In this document: one piece after another, positions 1 to 7,072 of the stretch
Numbering within the stretch: position 1 is the stretch's first letter
How the letters are laid out: every line of letters starts with the position of its first letter
Assembly (NCBI GenBank): GCA_963665925.1
Contig: OY762511.1
Location: 186,001 to 250,000 of the forward strand
DNA: 64,000 nucleotides
From: G963665925 sp963665925
GTDB taxonomy: Bacteria; Bacillota; Clostridia; Peptostreptococcales; Acidaminobacteraceae
Reading direction: 5' to 3'
Notes under the pieces: generated by a model
The model's database searches: none
Told to the model about the DNA's origin: nothing
Seen by the model: only the letters and a program-made list of their open reading frames with translations
Made by a program: the position numbers and the translations under genes

Positions 1-926
1 AGATTGTTGAGCACATCCCCTTCAAGGGCTGTGGCAAGAAGTTCCGCGCCAACCCGGCTCTTGTAGTACAGGTCATTATAGGCTGTCACCCGCACAGACT
101 TGTCTGGATCTATAAAATCCTCATAATACAAGTCCGGTTCTTCGATATCTGTCAGATATGTATAGGCTTCATACACCGATTCCGGTAAGGTGAATAGACG
201 CTGCGCCCCAGCTATGAGCGCCTCGTCTGTCTCGTCGAATCCGTATTCATAGTATTCAATCCAAAACTCCAGTTCAGGAGCATACGGTGAAAAATCATCG
301 GATTCTTTCCAGTCACTTAAGAGCTTCAGCGGAATCTTTGTAGCCTTTTCATCAATAAATGCAAGTCTTTCCAGAACGTCCGTCTGAATGTTCAAGAACT
401 CTTCCACCATATCTGCAGCTGTGTTGTTATCGAAATCCGTATCGCTTATGAGATTCGCGTAGATTTCCAGATTATCCATCAGACGATAGAGGTTCTCCCG
501 TTTTCTTAAGAGGTTGAGGAAGACCTTGCGGTCCTTCCAGTCTGATGACTTCAGGTTCTCAATATCCGATGTCAGTACTTCGAGACGCCTTAGGCCGTCA
601 TACCAGTCTGTACTGGTGTCAAAAACCGGCGAAAGGTCAAAGCGCAGGTCAGGCGTGACAGATTCATCCACAACCACCTCTTCGTACTGGATTTCATTTA
701 AACCATAAAAGGCTACAGCCACCAGTGCCAAAATCAGAGTCCCCACGACAAACAGCAGGCAGCCCCTTCTCTTGGGTCTTTGCACAGCTTCCTGACTGCC
801 TTCATCAAACAAGTCCAAGTCATAGTTTGGAGAAGGTGTTTCCCTTTCACCCATAATCTCCTGCTCACGTTTTTGACGGTTCAAATAGGGCTCTATTTGG
901 GGGTCTAGTCCTTTTTTCTCGCGCAT
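1..926 (-). CDS. Membrane-anchored oligoendopeptidase F-like protein (M3 family), C-terminus outside window
   Basis: The visible 308 residues start at the ATG at 926, preceded by a GGAGGCAGGA ribosome site. Residues 1-54 are charged and end in PKRRG. Residues 55-75 form one hydrophobic segment, giving an N-in membrane anchor with the rest outside. From about residue 95 the sequence follows the N-terminal helical domain of PepF/M3 oligoendopeptidases: FDLSPVFDTSTDWYD, then helices rich in Leu/Glu, then FIDPDKSVRVTAYNDLYY, which matches the family's conserved D-x-x-R-x-x-A-(F/Y) stretch. The catalytic HEXXH domain would lie beyond the left edge and cannot be checked. PepF enzymes are normally cytosolic peptide hydrolases, so the anchor is unusual and suggests hydrolysis of peptides outside the membrane. 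The gene follows the chemotaxis receptor by 35 bp and is probably co-transcribed with it. Confidence 0.7.
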   Translation of the reverse strand, partial: MREKKGLDPQIEPYLNRQKREQEIMGERETPSPNYDLDLFDEGSQEAVQRPKRRGCLLFVVGTLILALVAVAFYGLNEIQYEEVVVDESVTPDLRFDLSPVFDTSTDWYDGLRRLEVLTSDIENLKSSDWKDRKVFLNLLRKRENLYRLMDNLEIYANLISDTDFDNNTAADMVEEFLNIQTDVLERLAFIDEKATKIPLKLLSDWKESDDFSPYAPELEFWIEYYEYGFDETDEALIAGAQRLFTLPESVYEAYTYLTDIEEPDLYYEDFIDPDKSVRVTAYNDLYYKSRVGAELLATALEGDVLNN

Positions 927-961
927 GATTTTCCTGCCTCCGCTGCCAGAATGCAGCCGTT

Positions 962-2659
962 TTAAATCCTGAACATCTGAACTTCCTGCTTAAGTCGTTC
1001 GCTGAGTCCGTTCAAATGTGCAACATATTCAGCAATTCCATCGACAGTTGCCGTCTGTTCCTGAGCCGCCGCTGAAACCTCCTGTGAAGATGCTGCTGAT
1101 TCTTCTATTATAGCAGAAATCGATTCCACCGCTCCCGAAGACTTTTCAGCACTGCTTTCAATATCTTTAAAAAGTAGGCTCAGATCCTCACAGTGCTGTG
1201 ATGCTACCGCAGACTGTCTCACAACTTCTTCAAGCGAGGCTTTTCCGGAATGCATGACGCTTGCAGCGATTTCAACTTCCTTTACGCTGTTTTCTATCAT
1301 ATTGGTCACAGCTTCCACATCACGCTGGATGCCCCCGATAATTTGAGTGATGCTGTCTGCCGCCTTGCCTGTTTCCTCCGACAGGACACGCACCTCACCT
1401 GCAACAACTGCAAAGCCCCTTCCGTGCTCACCGGCACGCGCCGCTTCAATATTCGCGTTAAGTGCCAGGAGGTTTGTCTGACCGCTGATTGTCAGAATGG
1501 TCGTTATGATGTCACCTATGGAATCCGACTGGGCTTTCAGCTTGTAAATAGACTCATGCACCAGCTCCATAGCCTCATTGAGGCTTTGAATACGCGTCAC
1601 CGCATCTTCTATGATTTCCTGACCCTTTGCCGCTAGCTGACTGGAGGCCATAGCACTCTCTGTTGTAACGTGGAGCTTTTCACTTCCCTCAAGGGTCTGT
1701 TCAGAGGTTCTCTGCATCAGTCTGATAATTTCCTCAGCGTGGACTGCAAGCTCTGATGCACCCTTGGCAATCTCCCCAATTGAATCTGCAACCTGATTGG
1801 CAGATTCACCTGTTTTATCAGTCATGCCACTTAGCTTTCCACCAGCTTCAGAAATGGACTCCGAGGCGTAATGCACCTGGCCGATAAGGGCCCTTAAGCT
1901 GTCTATTGTCGTAGACAGGTGTCCTGACAGAACGCCCATCTCCGTACGGTCCGCATTTTGAAGCGACACGGTCAGATCACCTTCAGCAATACGTGTCAGG
2001 CCATCCTGCATGCCCTTGATTGGCTTTGAAATCGACTGTATGATCACTCTTGCAAAAATCAGACATACAACCAGAGCAATGGCTATGATTGCCGTCATAA
2101 TCTGGATCATTTGACTCTGTACGCCCACAGCACTCTGATATTTCAACTCAGCTGCCTGTGTGTTCTCTTCAATAAGCGAATCGCAAATAACCTTCACGCC
2201 CTGCATGGCTGATTCTATACTGCTATACTTGACCAAAAGCTCGTCTTTGGTAAATCCACTGTCCATGGCACTTAAAAACTGATCAATCTTGCCCTTGAGG
2301 CTGGTTTGCCTGTCCATGAGCATGTTTAGAAAATTTTGTCCTGACTCAGACAGGCTGGAGCCGTCAAAGTTCGCGAGAAAATCATCAATATAGGCAATAG
2401 CAGGAAGAAGTTCCCCTTCTCTGACACTGCCTCTGACTGTCTCACTCTGATTTGTCGACAGTTTGAACAGACTCACCTGTATACGCAGATAATTTTCACT
2501 TACACCTGCTAAACCACTAATGTTACCGAGGTTGGTTTCATAAATGGTCTTCATGCCCTGGTTTACGTATTTCAGGCCTGATACACCATATACACCTACC
2601 CCACCCACAAGGACTGCAACGAATACAGCAAAAACAATTAATCTGGTCCGGATTTTCAT
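962..2659 (-). CDS. Methyl-accepting chemotaxis protein
   Basis: This 565-residue receptor has a first membrane segment at about residues 8-26, an extracellular helical region (about 28-183, 4HB_MCP-like), a second segment at about 184-203, a HAMP linker containing ISKPIKGMQDGL, and a long cytoplasmic coiled coil. The hairpin tip NLLALNANIEAARAGEHGRG is the highly conserved CheA/CheW-binding region. It should sense an external ligand and signal to CheA; the ligand cannot be told from sequence. No other che genes are in the window. The C-terminus lacks a CheR-tethering pentapeptide. It sits between a DUF1294 gene and the M3 peptidase gene on the same strand. Confidence 0.95.
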   Translation of the reverse strand: MKIRTRLIVFAVFVAVLVGGVGVYGVSGLKYVNQGMKTIYETNLGNISGLAGVSENYLRIQVSLFKLSTNQSETVRGSVREGELLPAIAYIDDFLANFDGSSLSESGQNFLNMLMDRQTSLKGKIDQFLSAMDSGFTKDELLVKYSSIESAMQGVKVICDSLIEENTQAAELKYQSAVGVQSQMIQIMTAIIAIALVVCLIFARVIIQSISKPIKGMQDGLTRIAEGDLTVSLQNADRTEMGVLSGHLSTTIDSLRALIGQVHYASESISEAGGKLSGMTDKTGESANQVADSIGEIAKGASELAVHAEEIIRLMQRTSEQTLEGSEKLHVTTESAMASSQLAAKGQEIIEDAVTRIQSLNEAMELVHESIYKLKAQSDSIGDIITTILTISGQTNLLALNANIEAARAGEHGRGFAVVAGEVRVLSEETGKAADSITQIIGGIQRDVEAVTNMIENSVKEVEIAASVMHSGKASLEEVVRQSAVASQHCEDLSLLFKDIESSAEKSSGAVESISAIIEESAASSQEVSAAAQEQTATVDGIAEYVAHLNGLSERLKQEVQMFRI

Positions 2660-2683
2660 TTTCCGCTTTCCCCCTATTCAGCT

Positions 2684-3004
2684 TCAGTGAACTGCAATGT
2701 TTACTAGATCAGATAAAACAAGTCCGCAGAACAGTATGATTTGTATTAAAAGAATGCATGGTACTAAAAACCTGAACTTCGGCTTGTTTATCTTGTGCCT
2801 GAATGTTACCATTCCAGCGAGCGTCCCCAGGCTCCCTCCAAGCAGCGCAGCCATAATGAGCGTCGCTTCACTGATTCTGAAGCGGTGCCCGACAGCCAGC
2901 CATTTGTCAAAGGCCATTAGAACAAACGCGCTGAGATTTACCAGCGCGAAACTTGAAACAATGACTAACTCAGTCATATTTGCTACCTTGGTCATTTTTA
3001 CCAC
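2684..3004 (-). CDS. DUF1294 family membrane protein
   Basis: This 106-residue protein has three hydrophobic segments. It carries the DUF1294 signature: FDKWLA, then RISEATLIMAALLGGSLGTLAGM, then RHKINKPKFR in separate blocks. The family is widespread, small and of unknown function. It is 24 bp upstream of the chemotaxis receptor, so co-transcription is likely. The ATG at 3004 is used; a second Met at codon 4 is possible. Confidence 0.85.
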   Translation of the reverse strand: MVKMTKVANMTELVIVSSFALVNLSAFVLMAFDKWLAVGHRFRISEATLIMAALLGGSLGTLAGMVTFRHKINKPKFRFLVPCILLIQIILFCGLVLSDLVNIAVH

Positions 3005-3037
3005 CTTCTACTAATTATAGCGCTCTACTACAAAAAA

Positions 3038-3076
3038 TTGAATACATACCGAAAAGATATACCGGTATGCATTCAA
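3038..3076. repeat. Intergenic inverted repeat (14-bp arms)
   Basis: The arms TTGAATACATACCG and CGGTATGCATTCAA pair with one mismatch around a 10-nt loop. It lies between the metH terminator and the DUF1294 start, in the promoter region of the DUF1294-MCP-peptidase unit. It could be an operator or a second terminator for metH. Confidence 0.5.
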
Positions 3077-3082
3077 AAAAAT

Positions 3083-3136
3083 TACCCAAATCGAAGTTTT
3101 CTGCTCTAAAAACAGGTCAAAAAACCGATTTGGGTA
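3083..3136 (-). terminator. Intrinsic terminator downstream of metH
   Basis: Perfect 11-bp arms TACCCAAATCG / CGATTTGGGTA flank a 32-nt loop, followed on the minus strand by a run of T. There are also T residues on the plus-strand side, so it could act in both directions. Confidence 0.65.
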
Positions 3137-3202
3137 TTTTTCCATCTGTGGACTAGACTTCTATTCCCCTCTGTCCACAAAAACAATTCATTTTGTTCCA
3201 GA

Positions 3203-5575
3203 TTAATTTGTACCTTTTAGAATTCTGTCCGCGATTCTGACAGCTTCCCTCGCATCTCTTCCATAGGCATGGGCGCCGATTTCATCGGCATAATCCTGAG
3301 TGAGGACCGCACCACCAACCATGACTTTGACATCCGGATACTGTTCAGCAAGTGCCTTGATGGATTTTTCCATAGACTCTACTGTTGTTGTCATCAGCGC
3401 TGAAAGACCAACCAGCTTTACGTTGTTTTCCTTCACAGCATTTACAATGGCTTCTGTCGGCACATTCTTGCCAAGATCGATGACATCATAGCCAAAGTTC
3501 TCGAGCATTACGGCAACAATGTTCTTACCAATATCATGTACATCACCTTCAACCGTCGCTAAGACAATCGGTAGTTTTTCTTCGAGTTCAATTGCATCTT
3601 TTTCTATGGCTATCTTCACGACTTCAAAGGCACCTTTTGCCGCTTCCGCAGAGCTCAGGAGCTGCGGCAAGTAAATTTTACCCTTGTCGTAATCTTCACC
3701 AACCTGCTCAAGTGCAGGAATTAGATGATTGTCAACGATGTCCTGAGGTGACATAGTGCCCAGAAGACCTGCTGTCTTCTCCATGGCTTCGGTTCTGAAG
3801 CCCTTTTGAATGGCACTTTCAAGATTTCCTTCAAATTTTGCAGAAACCACACTGGTGCTGATTGCGTTGCCGTATGTTTCAAGATATGTCGCACCAGGCT
3901 TTTCGTTGTTTTCAAGGAAAGCGAATATATCTATGGCTTTTTTCACTTCAGGTTGCAGTGGGTCAGTAATAGGTGCGTCCAGCCCCTTTGCAAATGCCAT
4001 GGCTAGAAAAGCACCGTTTATGAGGTCTCTGTTTGGAAGTCCATAGGATACGTTGCTCGCGCCAAGGGTCGTCTTGATGCCCATGACGTTCTTCACATGA
4101 TCCATGGCATCCAGTGTCACCTTGTAGCTGTCACGATTGCTTGCCGCTGAAAGCGTCAAACAGTCTACCAGGAAACGGTCTTTTTTGATGCCATACTTTT
4201 GCGCTTCATCCACAATACGGGTTACAACTTCAATGCGCGCCTCAACCGTTTCAGGAATACCCTCCCCATCCAGAGCAAGACCAATGAGCATTGCGCCGTA
4301 TTTCTTTGCTATTGGAAGCATTGCATCCATTGAGCTCTGCTTGCCATTCACCGAGTTTATCAGCGGAACCCCTGCATAAATTCGACATGCTCTTTCCACA
4401 GCATCCGCTTTTGTATTGTCTATCTGAAGGGGCGCACTGAGCGTTCCATTAAGTGTTGTAATCAACTCTTCATAAATGGCAATTTCGTCTACACCTCTGC
4501 CGCTCACATTGACGTCAATAACCTCTGCGCCGGCCTCAACCTGATCGAAAGCTTCCTTGACAGCCAAATCAATTCTGCCTTCCTGAAAGGATTGCTTGAG
4601 CAGCTTCTTGCCTGCCGGATTGATTCTTTCGCCAATTGTCACAGGTGATTTATCGAACCAAACAGCTGTTGTAGCAGAACAAACACCTGCTTTTCGGTCT
4701 GCACGCGGCGCTGCAGGAACATGATCCGCATGTGCTTTTGACAGAGCCTCTATGTATTCTGGTGTCGTGCCGCAGCATCCGCCCAGAATTTGAGCACCTG
4801 CCTGTGCAAGAGCATGCATCTGGTCTACATAATCCTTCACGCTCAAATCATAAGAAACACTGCCCTCAACATGACGCGGCAGCCCTGCATTTGGCTGTAC
4901 CAGAATCGGCACTGTAAGCACCGAATACATCGCTTCGATAAGTGGCAGCATCTTGTCCGGTCCAGTCGAACAATTCACACCTACCGCATCGGCACCATTG
5001 GCTTCAAGGGTAAAGGCAACCACATCTGCCGGCGAACCGCTCAGTGTTCTGCCATTCTCCTGGAATGTCATGGTCACCACAACAGGAATATCCGCGTTTT
5101 CTTTTGCGGCAAGAAGGGCTACCTTGGCTTCCAGAAGGTCAGACATGGTTTCAATGATAATCAGGTCAGCACCAGCATTTGCACCTGCAACAACCTGCTC
5201 CTTGAACACCTCGTATGCCTCATCGAAACTCATCTGTCCCATAGGCTTCAAAAGTCTGCCTGTCGGCCCGATATCAAGAGCTACAAATTTATCAGGAACG
5301 GCATCCTTGGCAAGCTTCACGCCCGCCTCGACAACTTCACTGACACTGTGGCCCGTTCCGCTAAGCTTATAGCGATTCGCTCCGAAAGTGTTTGTCGTAA
5401 CAATGTCCGAACCTGACTTTGCATAGGTTCTGTGAATGTCCTGAATAACTTCAGGATTTGTAATGTTAAGCAGGGATGGATCCCCATCGCTCTTAACTCC
5501 CTTTTGTATGAGCAGACTCCCCATAGAGCCGTCAAAATAAATATGCTTTTCTTCCAGTTTCTTAAACAAATGCAC
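3203..5575 (-). CDS. metH: B12-dependent methionine synthase without reactivation domain
   Basis: The enzyme transfers a methyl group from methyltetrahydrofolate through cobalamin to homocysteine. Domains in order: homocysteine/zinc barrel (about 1-290, zinc cysteines in GVNCSTGP and GGCCGTTPEY), pterin-binding barrel (starts near GERINPAGKK), cobalamin cap, and a B12-binding Rossmann domain with DVHDIGKNIV. The roughly 330-residue AdoMet activation domain of E. coli MetH is absent; the upstream gene supplies it. An ATG-initiated frame runs to 5626, but a GTG at 5575 is preferred because GAGGGGG lies 8 nt upstream, because the homology begins just after it, and because it leaves only a 14-nt overlap with the upstream gene. 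Expression should be controlled by the SAM-I riboswitch at 6529-6613. Confidence 0.93.
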   Translation of the reverse strand: MHLFKKLEEKHIYFDGSMGSLLIQKGVKSDGDPSLLNITNPEVIQDIHRTYAKSGSDIVTTNTFGANRYKLSGTGHSVSEVVEAGVKLAKDAVPDKFVALDIGPTGRLLKPMGQMSFDEAYEVFKEQVVAGANAGADLIIIETMSDLLEAKVALLAAKENADIPVVVTMTFQENGRTLSGSPADVVAFTLEANGADAVGVNCSTGPDKMLPLIEAMYSVLTVPILVQPNAGLPRHVEGSVSYDLSVKDYVDQMHALAQAGAQILGGCCGTTPEYIEALSKAHADHVPAAPRADRKAGVCSATTAVWFDKSPVTIGERINPAGKKLLKQSFQEGRIDLAVKEAFDQVEAGAEVIDVNVSGRGVDEIAIYEELITTLNGTLSAPLQIDNTKADAVERACRIYAGVPLINSVNGKQSSMDAMLPIAKKYGAMLIGLALDGEGIPETVEARIEVVTRIVDEAQKYGIKKDRFLVDCLTLSAASNRDSYKVTLDAMDHVKNVMGIKTTLGASNVSYGLPNRDLINGAFLAMAFAKGLDAPITDPLQPEVKKAIDIFAFLENNEKPGATYLETYGNAISTSVVSAKFEGNLESAIQKGFRTEAMEKTAGLLGTMSPQDIVDNHLIPALEQVGEDYDKGKIYLPQLLSSAEAAKGAFEVVKIAIEKDAIELEEKLPIVLATVEGDVHDIGKNIVAVMLENFGYDVIDLGKNVPTEAIVNAVKENNVKLVGLSALMTTTVESMEKSIKALAEQYPDVKVMVGGAVLTQDYADEIGAHAYGRDAREAVRIADRILKGTN

Positions 5576-6239
5576 AGTGTTTGCCCCCTCTTCTATCACA
5601 GTTCTCTCTATGCAAGCAGGCGTCACACCTGCTATATGATCTCTTAAATGGTTGTGCGCTTATTCCAAGAACCGCCGTTACAGATTTCTGTGGAATCATC
5701 AGATTGCTTGGCGTCAGCTCAATGCCAATGCGCTTTTGAGCGTCCAAATGATTTAGAACATCCTTTTGAACATGCATGGAAAGGTCGCCGTATCCGGGAC
5801 TGAAGCGATGTGTCAGGTACTTGCCCTCAAGTGACAATCGGTCCCTCAGTGCTTCCTCCCAGGCATCAAGTTTCATTTCCAGATAGTGTAGGCAAACCAT
5901 ATCAAACAGATAGGCCTTGGCCATATCGGTCATCTGGAGAATTCCCATGCGGCTTTCCACCCGTGGTCCCAGGGTTGCAGACATGATAACGCACGACTCC
6001 GCACCTTCAAGAAACCGCACCAGGCTCTTGCTTTCAAAAAGCATTGTGTCTACCTCAACGGTCTGCTTCTTCATATCGAGCACACAGTCGGACATTCGGG
6101 ATATTGGATCAAAATTGGAAAGGGACTCGACTTCACCAATCAGGCGCTCAATATCGTCTTCCCAATTCTGGGTCAGCTTTACGCCCTGTTCACCTGTTAT
6201 TTCATGTATTATCTGCTCTTTCAGTGCTGAAAAATCCAT
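5562..6239 (-). CDS. Methionine synthase activation subunit (B12 reactivation domain protein)
   Basis: This 225-residue protein corresponds to the C-terminal activation domain of MetH as a separate chain. The stretch RFSPGYGDLSMHVQKDV with nearby SAVLG-type residues (TAVLGIS) matches the AdoMet-binding core. The C-terminus has a cysteine cluster, CDACLHRENCDRRGGKHC, seen in clostridial stand-alone versions. Its role is reductive methylation of inactive cob(II)alamin on MetH. It overlaps the start of metH, so the two chains are translationally coupled. It is the first gene after the SAM riboswitch; element A lies in the leader between them. Confidence 0.88.
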   Translation of the reverse strand: MDFSALKEQIIHEITGEQGVKLTQNWEDDIERLIGEVESLSNFDPISRMSDCVLDMKKQTVEVDTMLFESKSLVRFLEGAESCVIMSATLGPRVESRMGILQMTDMAKAYLFDMVCLHYLEMKLDAWEEALRDRLSLEGKYLTHRFSPGYGDLSMHVQKDVLNHLDAQKRIGIELTPSNLMIPQKSVTAVLGISAQPFKRSYSRCDACLHRENCDRRGGKHCAFV

Positions 6240-6306
6240 TTCATCAACCCGCCATTCTTGAAATATTTCGATTACTCAGAATGCTACTTGTTATTAGCTT
6301 CCTTTA

Positions 6307-6380
6307 TCAACAGAGCAATCTTCGATTGCTCATGTTCATGGATTCCATAAAATCAACAGAGCAATCTTCGATTGCTCATG
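6307..6380 (+). repeat. 46-bp tandem unit carrying the leading hairpin of element A (2 copies)
   Basis: A 28-bp sequence containing the hairpin GAGCAATCTTCGATTGCTC is present exactly at 6307-6334 and 6353-6380. The period is 46 bp. The second copy leads directly into the element A core. Confidence 0.9.
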
Positions 6381-6490
6381 TCGCGAGACGCGCCATATAC
6401 GTGTGCAGAGCCAACCCTCCAGTTTTGTGCGTGGCACAACTGGAGGGTTGGCTCTACACACGTGCATTTCTTTGTCTTTCACGAAAAAAC
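6353..6490 (+). repeat. Element A, copy 1: conserved frame with 22-bp variable stem
   Basis: Order on the plus strand: hairpin GAGCAATCTTCGATTGCTC, conserved GCGCCATATAC (ends 6400), variable arm 6401-6422, conserved apex TTTTGTGC-GTG-GCACAA (6423-6439), complementary arm 6440-6461, then GTGCATTTCTTTGT and an A-rich end. The arms pair at 21 of 22 positions. The same flanks and apex occur in copies at 49028-49157 and 56382-56510 with different arms. It has no ORF. It sits inside the leader of the methionine synthase operon, after the riboswitch terminator. Confidence 0.85.
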
Positions 6491-6514
6491 CTCATCCCAC
6501 AAGAGGATAAGGTT
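6488..6514 (-). terminator. Expression-platform terminator of the SAM riboswitch
   Basis: On the minus strand, a hairpin with arms AACCTTATCC and GGATGAGGTT (one interior mismatch) is followed by six T residues. It lies 14 nt after the aptamer, as expected for an S-box attenuator that stops transcription when SAM is bound. Confidence 0.75.
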
Positions 6515-6528
6515 AGAGTCGATTCAAG

Positions 6529-6613
6529 CTTATCCACATTCGTTGGACCACCACGCAGTTACGCAGGTTGGTACAGGATCAATGAGCGAATTCTCTCCCC
6601 TGTTCTTGATAAG
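6529..6613 (-). promoter_or_regulatory. SAM-I (S-box) riboswitch aptamer
   Basis: The minus strand reads CTTATCAAGA at the 5' end and GGATAAG at the 3' end, forming P1. Between them are GGGGAGAGA, TTGATCC, CCAACCTGC and GCGTGGTG, in the order of the S-box core (kink-turn strand, CAACC and GGTG blocks). It precedes the metH activation gene and metH, a classical S-box regulon member. The match was made by eye; some core positions differ from consensus. Confidence 0.78.
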
Positions 6614-6632
6614 GGCATATACGATTTTGCAT

Positions 6633-6662
6633 ATAATAACATACATGATTATAAGAAGTCAA
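6633..6662 (-). promoter_or_regulatory. Predicted sigma-A promoter for the metH operon
   Basis: TTGACT at 6657-6662 and TATTAT at 6633-6638 are separated by 18 bp, about 20 bp upstream of the riboswitch. The -35 box overlaps the end of the neighbouring gene at 6649. Confidence 0.6.
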
Positions 6663-7017
6663 TGCTGTATGTCATTCTAAGTAAAAACAGGAAGAAGGCC
6701 ACAAGCAATAAAAAAAAGTAGAACTTGGACGGAATGTGTCTTTCATACTCATGACCGATATGAATCTTGTCTTGAGGGCTTCGCTTTGGCTCTGACTCCA
6801 CAAAGCCGTCCACAAGATTTCCAATCAGAAAGTTCTCCAGTATGTCTACGGACAGAACCTTGTACTTCATTGGAACCCATACTGCATATTCAGCTTCTTG
6901 CTCTCTGACTTGAATTGGCAGTTTGTTTTCATGAAATACGCGCTCAATCTCATACGCCTTTTTCTTATCGGATAAGGTTTTTATGCAAATCCATCTGTAG
7001 CTGTCGACCAATGTCAT
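6649..7017 (-). CDS. Hypothetical protein with C-terminal membrane anchor
   Basis: This 122-residue protein is not assigned with certainty. The N-terminal 75 residues (YRWICIKTLSDKKKAYEIER and following) look like the small ferredoxin-like fold of DUF2007-type putative signal-transducing proteins, which fits weakly. A single hydrophobic helix lies at about residues 97-116, with a short tail, so it is probably tail-anchored in the membrane. It follows the lipoprotein gene by 55 bp and is likely in the same transcript. Confidence 0.55.
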   Translation of the reverse strand: MTLVDSYRWICIKTLSDKKKAYEIERVFHENKLPIQVREQEAEYAVWVPMKYKVLSVDILENFLIGNLVDGFVESEPKRSPQDKIHIGHEYERHIPSKFYFFLLLVAFFLFLLRMTYSIDFL

Positions 7018-7072
7018 AAAATCACCCTTTTCGTTGTGTATCTTCTCAATCAGCTGACTGATCCTACACTCG

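Noticed and set aside
6353..6490. Element A as an insertion-sequence end, retron or integron attC site
   Set aside because: No transposase, reverse transcriptase or integrase is linked. attC core sites (RYYYAAC/GTTRRRY) are not present at the ends. The constant apex and 22-nt arms do not fit known ends.
6044..6721. 225-residue plus-strand ORF over the metH leader
   Set aside because: It is antisense to the activation gene, and runs through element A and the riboswitch. No ribosome site or family is seen.
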